Positions 9,664-17,776 of a stretch of 64,000 bases of DNA are shown in pieces (within the stretch, counting starts at the first letter, position 1; each line of letters opens with the position of its first letter). The stretch is from Catalinimonas alkaloidigena (GTDB lineage Bacteria > Bacteroidota > Bacteroidia > Cytophagales > Cyclobacteriaceae): assembly GCF_029504655.1 (NCBI RefSeq), contig NZ_JAQFIL010000001.1, positions 5,585,001 through 5,649,000 of the forward strand. Direction: 5' to 3'. The notes beneath the pieces are model-generated. The model was not told the origin of the DNA. It saw only the letters and a program-made list of their open reading frames with translations, and did not search any database. Both the position numbers and the translations under genes were made by a program.

Positions 9664-10377
9664 TCAGCTGTCTTTATCACGAGCCATGAGTTGTTTGAAG
9701 GAAATGGCATGCAGATAATACGCCATTGGAACGAGTATGCCCGGCAGGAAGACAATAGGAAACCAGCTTACCGCCACATTAGCTGGCTCATTCATAAACT
9801 GCCTGAAAGGGGTAGGCAGGGACAAAATCGCGATTGTGACAATGTTGATCAGTAAAAGCAAACCGAGCAGATTAAAGCTAAAAGCAAGGGGTCTGCTGAG
9901 TTTAGGTTTTTTGTAGATAGCATAAGCTACTATAGGTGCCAACAGCCCGGTAACAATATCCCAGTTCCGACCTTCAAAGGTCATTTGTACCGGAGTGATA
10001 TTAGCAGTAAACAGCAGCCATAAAAAGTACTCTACCGGAACACGAAACACCTGTAAGAAAATGATTTTATGTGCCGGAATCTCCTTGATATAATTGTTAA
10101 AACTTTTACTCCTAAGTAACAAGATCAGCACAAGCAGGGGTACAATGAGCACAATAAACATGCGCGGAGGCAAAGCTGAATAATCACTCAGGAATCCACT
10201 CAATGACATGACAGAAAGAGCAACAAGCCAAACGCCTATGCCTAGCCGGTACCTGAGTCTGTATTTCTTTTTTTGCTCATGATGAAGAGGGGAGCCAAAG
10301 AAGATCCTGTCTATACCTATCAGGCATAGCAGCGTAAGTATTATAAAGCCAATTTTTACCCCTACTAATGTGCTCAT
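9664..10377 (-). CDS. Conserved integral membrane protein, function unknown
   Basis: This 237-residue protein has about seven hydrophobic segments, with short charged loops such as HHEQKKKYRLRYR after the first helix. No catalytic or transport motif is recognisable. The ATG at 10377 is used; the ORF also extends to a TTG three codons upstream. It follows the DinB gene by 27 bases on the same strand, so the two are probably cotranscribed. It is probably an inner-membrane protein. Confidence 0.75.
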   Translation of the reverse strand: MSTLVGVKIGFIILTLLCLIGIDRIFFGSPLHHEQKKKYRLRYRLGIGVWLVALSVMSLSGFLSDYSALPPRMFIVLIVPLLVLILLLRSKSFNNYIKEIPAHKIIFLQVFRVPVEYFLWLLFTANITPVQMTFEGRNWDIVTGLLAPIVAYAIYKKPKLSRPLAFSFNLLGLLLLINIVTIAILSLPTPFRQFMNEPANVAVSWFPIVFLPGILVPMAYYLHAISFKQLMARDKDS

Positions 10378-10404
10378 TGTACGCAATGGCAGTAAGCCAT
10401 AAAA

Positions 10405-10884
10405 CTAATGTATTGGTTTCATTTCTTTCATGATTACCCTTCTTAAAGCCATTGCATAGCCCAGGTGCAGAGCTTCGTGCATGGCGTTGAAGTGAATGCC
10501 CTCATGAATATCTGTCAAAGTAACGCCAAAACTGGTAGTGTACTCATGATACTCCTGAAAGCGCTGCTCGTCAAAATCTTTTTGAAGCTGATCTATGGTA
10601 GTGACCGCGAACTCCCTTAGTCTTTTTATTTCATCCCCCGTCACCATACCTTCAGGTTTGGTGCCTTTTCTGTAAGCTTCTATCACCGCCTTATCTACGT
10701 GCATATCTAACCCGGAAAGTTTATAACATAGAATTTGTTGCGTAGCGATCATATGTCCAAAATTCCAGATGATATTATTGTTAAAGCCCTGAGGGATATG
10801 GTTAAGGCCTTTTTCATCTACTGCGTCCAGTATCATCATAAAGTTCTTTCTGGCCTTGAGAGTATTTGCTATTTCTTTCATCAT
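10405..10884 (-). CDS. DinB-family four-helix protein
   Basis: This 159-residue protein matches the DinB/DUF664-like metal-binding four-helix bundle. It has the characteristic histidines in IIWNFGHMIATQQ, ITDIHEGIHFNAMHEALHLGYA and neighbouring positions. DinB-fold proteins coordinate a divalent metal through three His residues. Many act as thiol-dependent transferases with bacillithiol or similar thiols; others are uncharacterised. The start is one of two adjacent ATGs (MMKEI). It lies between kdsB and the membrane protein, all on the minus strand. A specific reaction cannot be assigned. Confidence 0.85.
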   Translation of the reverse strand: MMKEIANTLKARKNFMMILDAVDEKGLNHIPQGFNNNIIWNFGHMIATQQILCYKLSGLDMHVDKAVIEAYRKGTKPEGMVTGDEIKRLREFAVTTIDQLQKDFDEQRFQEYHEYTTSFGVTLTDIHEGIHFNAMHEALHLGYAMALRRVIMKEMKPIH

Positions 10885-10997
10885 CGTAGGTTAAATAAAA
10901 TTTGATAAGTGTATGCTTACTTTTTAAATGGTAATAAAATCAGCTAAGGGGTATTTGTATGAGGTAAAATGAGTTAGAGAAACAGGCATCCCCTTTT

Positions 10998-11741
10998 TTA
11001 TGTTAAGCCCATCACATCCAATGCTCTTTCCAGGTCCTGTGGCGTATCTATACTGATACTTTCGTGTTCGGTAATCCCTATCTTGATGGGATAGCCATTT
11101 TCTAACCATCGCAATTGCTCCAGCGATTCGGCTTTCTCCAGGCTGGAGAGAGGAAGCTGGGTAACTTCGCGCAAAATATCTGCTCGATAAGCGTAAATGC
11201 AGACATGTTTGTAATAGGTATGATGCTTCAGCCATTCGCTTTTATCAAAACCTCTTAGGTAGGGGATACACTCCCGGCTAAAATAAATGGCATCATTGTT
11301 TTTGTTGAAGATCACCTTCATGATACTGGGGTTAAAGAGCAGCGGAGCTTCTTTAACCTCATTAACCAGCGTAGCCAGTTGTGTTTCACCATCCAGCAGG
11401 CTTGCTAACTCATCAATGGTATCAGGGTGGATAAAGGGCTCATCACCCTGTATATTGATTACATAATCAAATTCACTTGCCTGTTTGTCCAAAGCTTCGC
11501 GACAGCGGTCAGTACCTGAAGGGTGCTCTTCAGAAGTCATTACAGCTTCACCACCAAACTCTTTTACATGTTGATAAATATCTTCATGATCGGTAGCGAC
11601 AATTACTTTCTCCAGTTTTTTAGCTGCTGAAGCCTGCTCAAAGGTCCGCTGCACCATGCTTTTCCCTTTGATATCTACTAATGCTTTAGTAGGAAAACGA
11701 GTAGAGGCCAATCGGGCCGGAATAATGCCTAGTATCTTCAA
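10998..11741 (-). CDS. kdsB: 3-deoxy-manno-octulosonate cytidylyltransferase KdsB
   Basis: KdsB activates KDO with CTP to CMP-KDO for lipopolysaccharide inner-core synthesis in the cytoplasm. The 247-residue protein has the nucleotide-binding start KILGIIPARLASTRFPTK, the QGDEPFI metal/nucleotide motif, and SGTDRCREA and SIDTPQDLERA near the C-terminus, all typical. The start codon is TTG at 11741: it gives the usual first residues, and no ATG occurs before the upstream in-frame stop. A separate surface polysaccharide cluster begins about 700 bases away on the same strand, with a plus-strand lipoprotein gene in between. Confidence 0.96.
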   Translation of the reverse strand: MKILGIIPARLASTRFPTKALVDIKGKSMVQRTFEQASAAKKLEKVIVATDHEDIYQHVKEFGGEAVMTSEEHPSGTDRCREALDKQASEFDYVINIQGDEPFIHPDTIDELASLLDGETQLATLVNEVKEAPLLFNPSIMKVIFNKNNDAIYFSRECIPYLRGFDKSEWLKHHTYYKHVCIYAYRADILREVTQLPLSSLEKAESLEQLRWLENGYPIKIGITEHESISIDTPQDLERALDVMGLT

Positions 11742-11857
11742 ATCCTTATTATTTAGCTTTTTTACTGTTTATTTGTAACCCTAACCGCTATGGTTAGTAC
11801 TTGATATATATCACATGGTTTTTTGTACGAAAACTACGGTCAATTAGCTTCAGCAAT

Positions 11858-12460
11858 ATGCATAAATTAAAGTTCAAGCTCGGAATACTTCTTTTATTGA
11901 TCACAGTGGGATGCCAGTCTGAAGAGAGCAATATAGAAAATATGCTTGAGGACACTCCTTATTTTGACTTAAAGGGAGTTATCAATCAGCAAATTACACA
12001 GCTGTATCACCGGAACCCTCAGGTTGAAGTGACTGCTAGAATCGGTGATAGTACAGAAACCGAAACCATGCAAAAAGACAGCACTGCCTGGGCCGAAGCC
12101 CTAAAGTTATATGCTGATGCAGACCTTAATAAGCCTGTCTTACTTGACCAATATACAGTTAAAGACAGTACCTTGGAAGATCAGAATTTGCTGGCGAAGA
12201 TTTATCGGGCAAAAAATGATAATGAGGCTGAAATACCTTATATGAAAGTTGTTTTTAAAGATTCTACTTCCAATCCTCGCTATGTAGAAGCTCTTTTTCA
12301 GGAAGTGAATCCTCTTTATAGTACTTACAGAAGCATGTCATTACACTTTGACCAACTGGAAGGAGACTTAAGGCTTACAGCATATGAAACTACGGGAAGG
12401 CAAAAGATGATTTTTAAAGATAGTGTGATTTACTCTACCAAAGGCATTCTAAAGTACTAA
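11858..12460 (+). CDS. Hypothetical lipoprotein
   Basis: The 200-residue product starts at the ATG at 11858, which gives a lipoprotein signal peptide with lipobox ITVGC; the ORF itself opens 57 bases earlier. The mature part is hydrophilic and mixed alpha/beta, with no family that I recognise. It is divergent from kdsB. Its last four bases overlap the end of the convergent wzc-like gene, so the two 3' ends share sequence. Membrane anchoring is a safe inference; function is not. Confidence 0.75.
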   Translation: MHKLKFKLGILLLLITVGCQSEESNIENMLEDTPYFDLKGVINQQITQLYHRNPQVEVTARIGDSTETETMQKDSTAWAEALKLYADADLNKPVLLDQYTVKDSTLEDQNLLAKIYRAKNDNEAEIPYMKVVFKDSTSNPRYVEALFQEVNPLYSTYRSMSLHFDQLEGDLRLTAYETTGRQKMIFKDSVIYSTKGILKY

Positions 12461-14847
12461 GCTTTCTGCCTGGTAAAAAAACTTTGTACCTTCTTCAGAA
12501 ATCCTTTTTCCTCCTCTTCTTCACTGAAATATCCATAACCATATCTGGAGTACGTATAGCTTCTATCTCCGGTAGAGGAAAGGCCGTTCAGGATAATGGC
12601 CAGCTTGGAGAACTTCTTAGTGTTATGAAGTTTTTTAAAAGTTCTCACAAAGTTTCTTCTTGAATAATCGGCCCGAAACACATAGAGAGGAATATCCGCC
12701 TTTTCCATAACCAGGACACCATCTGTCACTAACCCTACAGGCGGGCTATCCAGAATAATTACATCGTATCTTTCTTTAAGTTGCTGCAGCATCTGCTCAA
12801 AAGCCTGACTTACAATTAATTCCGACGGATTGGGGGGAATTGCTCCTGCAGAAATAATATCTAAACGTCCTTCCTCAATTTTGGTTATGCACTCATCCAG
12901 CGCATATTTACCAATCAAATGGGTGCTTACCCCTTTTTCTCCATTTTTAACAGAGAATACTCTATGGACTTTAGGCTTACGAAGATCTAAGTCCACAATG
13001 AGCACTTTCTGGCCCGACAAAGCGATCACATTGCCCAGATTACAGGCCACAAATGTTTTCCCTTCGGCTCCCACTGTTGAGGTTACAGAAATGACTTTCT
13101 TTTCATTTCTTAGCCCCATAAACTGCATATTGGTACGCACCGAACGGAAAGCTTCACTGATAGCGGACTTAGGCATTTTGCTCACTACCAGCCCCTCCGA
13201 AGCGACATTTTTCTTACCACTGTTTAAGGGGATGGTACCAAGGATTGAAGCCTGGGTGAGTTTTTCCAATTCACTTTGGCTGCTAATCTTATCATTCAGC
13301 ACATAACCCAGCGCTAAGAACATCAGGCTAAGGATAATACCGCTTACCGCTCCTATCCCAAGGATAGTAAGTTTCTGGGGCGCTACCGGGCTAGCTGGCA
13401 TCGTGGCAGGTAGCAATACCACAAAATCAGTAACAGTACCTGCCTTGGCGATTTCCAGCTCATTCTTCTTCTGAATCAGTGAAAGAAAAATACTTTCGTA
13501 TAAATTGTAATAACGCTCATTCTTACCATACTGCGTTCCTTTAGATGGCAGTTGCACAAACTCGTTTTCAATTTCTTTTTTCTTTTCTTCAATTTCCTCC
13601 AACTGCAAATGGAGCTGCGTATCATAGGTTTGTATAAGGCCAAGAATGTCCTTTTTGATAAGGTCAATTTTCTGGTCTTTCAGCTTCACGGCAATAGAAG
13701 ACTCTTTATAGGAAGCTAAAGTCAATTCTTTATCATTGAGCAGCGCGTTGAGTTGTTGTACATATGTTAAAATATCCTCCGGATAGCTAACAAAGCTGGT
13801 AGGCTCAGTGAGTACCAATTCTTCATTCTCTACTTTTTGACGTAACTTTTCAATAGATTCTAATGTGTTCTGGATCTGAAACTTTCTTGCGTCCAGCTCT
13901 TCCATTTTCACTATAGCCTTTCCTATCTCAGACTGAAGATTATTCGTTTTATTGTCAATTGTAAAGTTTTCAAAGTAGCTCTCATATTTAGAAAGACGCT
14001 CTTCTATTGCTTCCAACTGCTCATCCAGGAAGTGTAGCTTCTGTTCGGTAGCCTGGTTCTTCTTCTCTTTGGTATACTCCAGATAGACAGAGTCTATTAC
14101 TGTGACCAGATCCCTTATTTTCTGCTTATCATATCCCTGAAAGCCTACCTTGATGGTGTTTGCCTTGAAATTGACAGGCTCTACGATCATATTGCTGGAT
14201 AAATAATTGACCATGGCCTGATCACTATTGATGGTGAAATAGTAAGCGGTACCCTTAAGCTCCTGACGAAAGTGCTCAGTAAGCGTTACCACAAAGCGAT
14301 AAGAGGGGTGCTCTATTTCTTCGCCAAACTCATAGGCGCGAGAAAACCTTTCTCCCCCCATGGGATAAGAAAGAATAAACTGCTCATCGTTTAGGATTTC
14401 AATGTCAATGGGTTTGTCATAAAATGAGCGGTCTTTGAGTTTATACTCAACTCTAAAAGGTGAATTATCATATCGCTCCTGAAACAGCACTCTGCCATAA
14501 GCATAGTAACTGATGTCCATATCTACCGCCTCTACTACTTTGCTAAAAAACAGGTTAGACTTAAGTAGCTCGATTTCTCCAGCAAGATTATCCAGATTTT
14601 GATTCAGGTTGCCAAATCCCAGAATATTCGCATCGCTTTTGATATCGAGCCTAAGGATAGAGGTAGACTCATAAACCGGACGAGTATATCTTATATAGAG
14701 GTAAGCGAGTATATTGGTAGAAAGTATGATCAACAGTACCCAAACAATATTTTTCTTTATTGTAAAGAATATTTTGCTCAGGTCAAGTCCTTCAAAAGCA
14801 CTGTTTCCAGCATCCGTCTCCTCTATTTCATACTGATCATTTCTCAT
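12457..14847 (-). CDS. Wzc-like polysaccharide co-polymerase and BY-type tyrosine autokinase
   Basis: This 796-residue inner-membrane protein has a first transmembrane helix (about 33-52), a large periplasmic Wzz-like domain with coiled coils, and a Pro-rich turn PASPVAPQK before the second helix (about 500-520). A cytoplasmic BY-kinase domain follows. It carries Walker A (STVGAEGKT), Walker A' (VLIVDLDLRKP) and Walker B (VIILDSPPVG), and ends with a tyrosine cluster (SYTYSRYGYGYF) that is the usual autophosphorylation site. Such proteins control chain length and export of capsule or exopolysaccharide together with an outer-membrane Wza-type protein, encoded just upstream. ATG at 14847 is preferred over a TTG two codons earlier, leaving two bases after the upstream stop. 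Confidence 0.94.
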   Translation of the reverse strand: MRNDQYEIEETDAGNSAFEGLDLSKIFFTIKKNIVWVLLIILSTNILAYLYIRYTRPVYESTSILRLDIKSDANILGFGNLNQNLDNLAGEIELLKSNLFFSKVVEAVDMDISYYAYGRVLFQERYDNSPFRVEYKLKDRSFYDKPIDIEILNDEQFILSYPMGGERFSRAYEFGEEIEHPSYRFVVTLTEHFRQELKGTAYYFTINSDQAMVNYLSSNMIVEPVNFKANTIKVGFQGYDKQKIRDLVTVIDSVYLEYTKEKKNQATEQKLHFLDEQLEAIEERLSKYESYFENFTIDNKTNNLQSEIGKAIVKMEELDARKFQIQNTLESIEKLRQKVENEELVLTEPTSFVSYPEDILTYVQQLNALLNDKELTLASYKESSIAVKLKDQKIDLIKKDILGLIQTYDTQLHLQLEEIEEKKKEIENEFVQLPSKGTQYGKNERYYNLYESIFLSLIQKKNELEIAKAGTVTDFVVLLPATMPASPVAPQKLTILGIGAVSGIILSLMFLALGYVLNDKISSQSELEKLTQASILGTIPLNSGKKNVASEGLVVSKMPKSAISEAFRSVRTNMQFMGLRNEKKVISVTSTVGAEGKTFVACNLGNVIALSGQKVLIVDLDLRKPKVHRVFSVKNGEKGVSTHLIGKYALDECITKIEEGRLDIISAGAIPPNPSELIVSQAFEQMLQQLKERYDVIILDSPPVGLVTDGVLVMEKADIPLYVFRADYSRRNFVRTFKKLHNTKKFSKLAIILNGLSSTGDRSYTYSRYGYGYFSEEEEEKGFLKKVQSFFTRQKA

Positions 14848-14849
14848 AC

Positions 14850-15665
14850 TCAATTATTACTAAAGTTATTTATCAGCACTATCAGTGTCAAAGTACTGGT
14901 AATCAAACTCAAAATCGGAGAAATATCTCTCACTGCTTCACTGGTCACCCGCTGTACCGGTTGTACATAAATGATATCGTTAGGTAACACTTTCAGAGAA
15001 GCATCTGTCATTCCTTCTATGGTTGATAAGTTAATGATTCTTACTTCAGGATCGTTCAGATCACCTCTGATCAAACGAATTTTGTCTACTCTGGATTGTG
15101 TTCCGACTCCCCCTGCAAGTGCTAATATTTCAATCAAATTAGTGTTTTCGTTCTGCAACGGAATTACTTTGCCCCCGGTAGAGCCCAATACCACTACTCT
15201 TTTATTGACATAGCGAGTAATCACAAAAGCCTCCTCATAATAGGCAGAGTATTCTGTTTCTAATAAGCTGTCGGCTTCATAGAGCGTCAAACCTGCCAGG
15301 TCAACATCCCCGATTAAAGGTAATTTCACCATTCCGCCTTCTCTTAGGAGAAACTGTGGCCTTTCTTGTTGTTGCCTGAATTGTTGGTTTCCTGCTCCCG
15401 AATTCAGTTCGCGCCTGATTTCATTATTAGGATCAATAATCAGTTCACCCTCATTCGTATAAACCTCCACTTCAATGTAGTCGTTTTCCTGTAGCGTATA
15501 ATTCTTCTTTGCATCTTCGACAGCCAGAAGGACATTTTCAGGCACCAGTTCGGTCTCTGTGCGAAAAAGAATTCTATTTTTATAAATCCCACAACTGCTG
15601 AGCACCCCTGCCACGCACAGGAAAAACAAAAGGTATTTACTGAGTCCTATTAGAGTTTGAATCAA
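14850..15665 (-). CDS. Wza-like polysaccharide export outer membrane lipoprotein
   Basis: The 271-residue lipoprotein has a signal peptide ending VLSSC. It is followed by the polysaccharide export domain (about 50-150, containing NDYIEVEVYTNEGE) and SLBB-like repeats with LPLIGDVDLAGLTL and VLGSTGGKVIPL, plus a hydrophobic C-terminal helix. It forms the outer-membrane conduit partnering the Wzc-like kinase. No ATG is available before the signal sequence, so translation must begin at TTG 15665, 15 bases after rfbC. The gene order rfbC-wza-wzc is tightly packed, which supports one operon. Confidence 0.9.
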   Translation of the reverse strand: MIQTLIGLSKYLLFFLCVAGVLSSCGIYKNRILFRTETELVPENVLLAVEDAKKNYTLQENDYIEVEVYTNEGELIIDPNNEIRRELNSGAGNQQFRQQQERPQFLLREGGMVKLPLIGDVDLAGLTLYEADSLLETEYSAYYEEAFVITRYVNKRVVVLGSTGGKVIPLQNENTNLIEILALAGGVGTQSRVDKIRLIRGDLNDPEVRIINLSTIEGMTDASLKVLPNDIIYVQPVQRVTSEAVRDISPILSLITSTLTLIVLINNFSNN

Positions 15666-15680
15666 GAGTATAAGTTAGTT

Positions 15681-16232
15681 TTACTTACGGGCAATTTCTT
15701 TAAATGATGGTAAAGCTAAATCCTTTTCTGATACAATAGGTTCGCTAATACCATATTTTTCAAACTCCCAGTCAATCTGAAGGTCAGGGTCATTCCAGAT
15801 GATACCCGATTCAGAAGCTTTGTGGTATACATTAGTGCACTGATAAGTAAATACCGCGTCTTCCAAGGTTACAAAACCATGCGCAAACCCTTCAGGCACA
15901 TATACCATATTACTACGCTTACCATCAAGCACAAAGGTCTTATGCTGTCCGTAGGTAGGGGAGTCAGGACGTAAATCCACCGCAACGTCCAAAACCTTGC
16001 CGCTAACCACTCTTACCAGCTTACCTTGCTGATAAGGAGCGTTTTGGAAATGAAGCCCCCTAAGCACTCCTTTCACAGAAAAAGACTGATTTGCCTGTAA
16101 GAATTTATAATCCAGTCCTAATGATTTAAATTTTTCAATATGGTAAGTTTCCAGGAAATAGCCTCGCTCGTCACCAAAAACATCTGGAATAATCTCAACC
16201 AGCCCTTCAATATTTGTTGTCTCTAAATGCAT
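15681..16232 (-). CDS. rfbC: dTDP-4-dehydrorhamnose 3,5-epimerase RfbC
   Basis: RfbC epimerises dTDP-4-keto-6-deoxyglucose at C3 and C5 on the way to dTDP-L-rhamnose. The 183-residue cupin shows the expected FGDERGYFLETYH, QANQSFSVKGVLRGLHFQ (catalytic His), GKVLDVAVDLR and YVPEGFAHGF motifs and is full length. It leads the export genes in the cluster, but rfbA, rfbB and rfbD are not in this window. The start is the ATG at 16232. Confidence 0.95.
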   Translation of the reverse strand: MHLETTNIEGLVEIIPDVFGDERGYFLETYHIEKFKSLGLDYKFLQANQSFSVKGVLRGLHFQNAPYQQGKLVRVVSGKVLDVAVDLRPDSPTYGQHKTFVLDGKRSNMVYVPEGFAHGFVTLEDAVFTYQCTNVYHKASESGIIWNDPDLQIDWEFEKYGISEPIVSEKDLALPSFKEIARK

Positions 16233-16290
16233 ACTTTAATCATCTAATTGGAATCTCTTTTTCGATAGAAAACACAGCTAAATTTATAAC

Positions 16291-16318
16291 AAAAAAACCA
16301 ATGCAAAAAAGACATTGG
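16291..16318 (-). terminator. Terminator after the GT4 gene
   Basis: CCAATG (16298-16303) pairs with CATTGG (16313-16318). On the minus strand the hairpin is followed by seven U residues (A run 16291-16297). It lies between the glycosyltransferase stop and the rfbC start, so it may end the first transcript or attenuate read-through into rfbC-wza-wzc. Confidence 0.55.
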
Positions 16319-16356
16319 CCTGATGTATAATGTTCCTCTAAAATGTAGGCTAAGGT

Positions 16357-17496
16357 TTAAGCAATCAGCTTTTTACCTTGAGTTACCGCAAGATGATTGA
16401 TAACCTCCTGATATTTACTGATCACTATAGTTTCATCAAACTGAGTTTTTACTTTCACTCTTCCTTTCTCCCCCATTTTTTTTCTTTCAATTTGACTTAA
16501 GCCCAGCATTTTCAGCATTTTTTCTGCCAGGTCATCGGATGAGCGAACCTCACACAAAAAACCATTTTCATTATCATCTACTACATGCTTACAGCCTGCG
16601 GTATTTGTGGTAATAATAGGCTTGCCCAGACTTGCGGCTTCCAACAAAGTTCTGGGAAGTCCTTCTCTATAGGAAGGAAGCACAACACAATCTGCCATTT
16701 CAATCTTAGCTTTAACATCATCTGTAGTGCCAAGATAGTCAAACAGCCCTTCTTTTATCCAACGGTCTACAATATTCAATGGAATTCCCCTTTTGTGGAC
16801 CGGATCTTTGGCACCTAAAATCTGAAATTCGGCATCAACACCTTTTGCCTTTAACTTTTTGATTGCCTCAACATATTCAATTATTCCTTTATCGTAAATC
16901 AGCCTTGAAATTACAAGAAACGTAAACTTCTTTTCATGAACATCTTCCGGCGAGACCGTAGGTTCAAATTTCTTTAAATCTATGCCGGAACCAGGAACTG
17001 TATCCGCAATATTACTTTTGATCAAATGCTCTCTTACGAAGAGCTGAAAATCATCGTGGTTTTGAAAAAAAACTTTATGAGGAAAACGAAAAGCCACTTT
17101 GTATAAAGTTTTGGCAACAATGGACACCCAGCTTTTTTTCAGAAATACGGTCCCTAAACCACATACGTTATTAATCATGGGTATGCCTGCTGCACGGGCT
17201 GCCAAACTTCCATAAACGTTTGGCTTTACAGTATAGTGTAAAATTACATCAGGAGAGATTTGCTTATACAATTTGTATAACTCTACCACTAAACCAGCAT
17301 CTTTGATTGGATTTACTCCCCGACTATCCATTCTGACAGGATAGAACTGATATCCCAGGTTTTCAAGACGATCACTGTACTTATCGTGAGGTGCGAGAAT
17401 GACTACTTCGTGCCCGTCTTCCCGCAATGCATTGATAAGCCCTAATCGGAAGTTATATACATTCCAGGAAGTATTGAGTACAACGGCTATCTTCAT
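16357..17496 (-). CDS. Family 4 glycosyltransferase
   Basis: The 379-residue GT-B enzyme has an N-terminal acceptor domain beginning KIAVVLNTSWNVYNFRLGL, of the PglA/CapM type. The C-terminal nucleotide-sugar domain contains FLVISRLIYDKGI and the EGLPRTLLEAASLGKPII motif (EX7E). It transfers a sugar from an NDP-sugar to a lipid-linked or polysaccharide acceptor at the inner membrane. It lies upstream of rfbC and the export genes, which suggests a role in the same surface polysaccharide. Sugar specificity cannot be read from sequence. ATG start at 17496. Confidence 0.92.
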   Translation of the reverse strand: MKIAVVLNTSWNVYNFRLGLINALREDGHEVVILAPHDKYSDRLENLGYQFYPVRMDSRGVNPIKDAGLVVELYKLYKQISPDVILHYTVKPNVYGSLAARAAGIPMINNVCGLGTVFLKKSWVSIVAKTLYKVAFRFPHKVFFQNHDDFQLFVREHLIKSNIADTVPGSGIDLKKFEPTVSPEDVHEKKFTFLVISRLIYDKGIIEYVEAIKKLKAKGVDAEFQILGAKDPVHKRGIPLNIVDRWIKEGLFDYLGTTDDVKAKIEMADCVVLPSYREGLPRTLLEAASLGKPIITTNTAGCKHVVDDNENGFLCEVRSSDDLAEKMLKMLGLSQIERKKMGEKGRVKVKTQFDETIVISKYQEVINHLAVTQGKKLIA

Positions 17497-17776
17497 AAAC
17501 CACAGAAAAAAAAATTCAACTTAATTACTAAAAGAGAGAGCATTCGCAATAATGGTGCAATTTATCATTTATCATACAAAAAGTATGTTCCTTCAAAAAG
17601 CATTTAAATTGATCAAAGTAACTTTATGGAGTAAAATGAAAAATTATCAATAATCGCAGGCTAATACAACCAAATAAACACAAAAAAAACTTTAATCAAT
17701 CCTGCAAAAATCAACAAATAGCATAACAATAAGGATTAACTCAAGCATTGCTGCATGTAAGATTGACTGATATACC

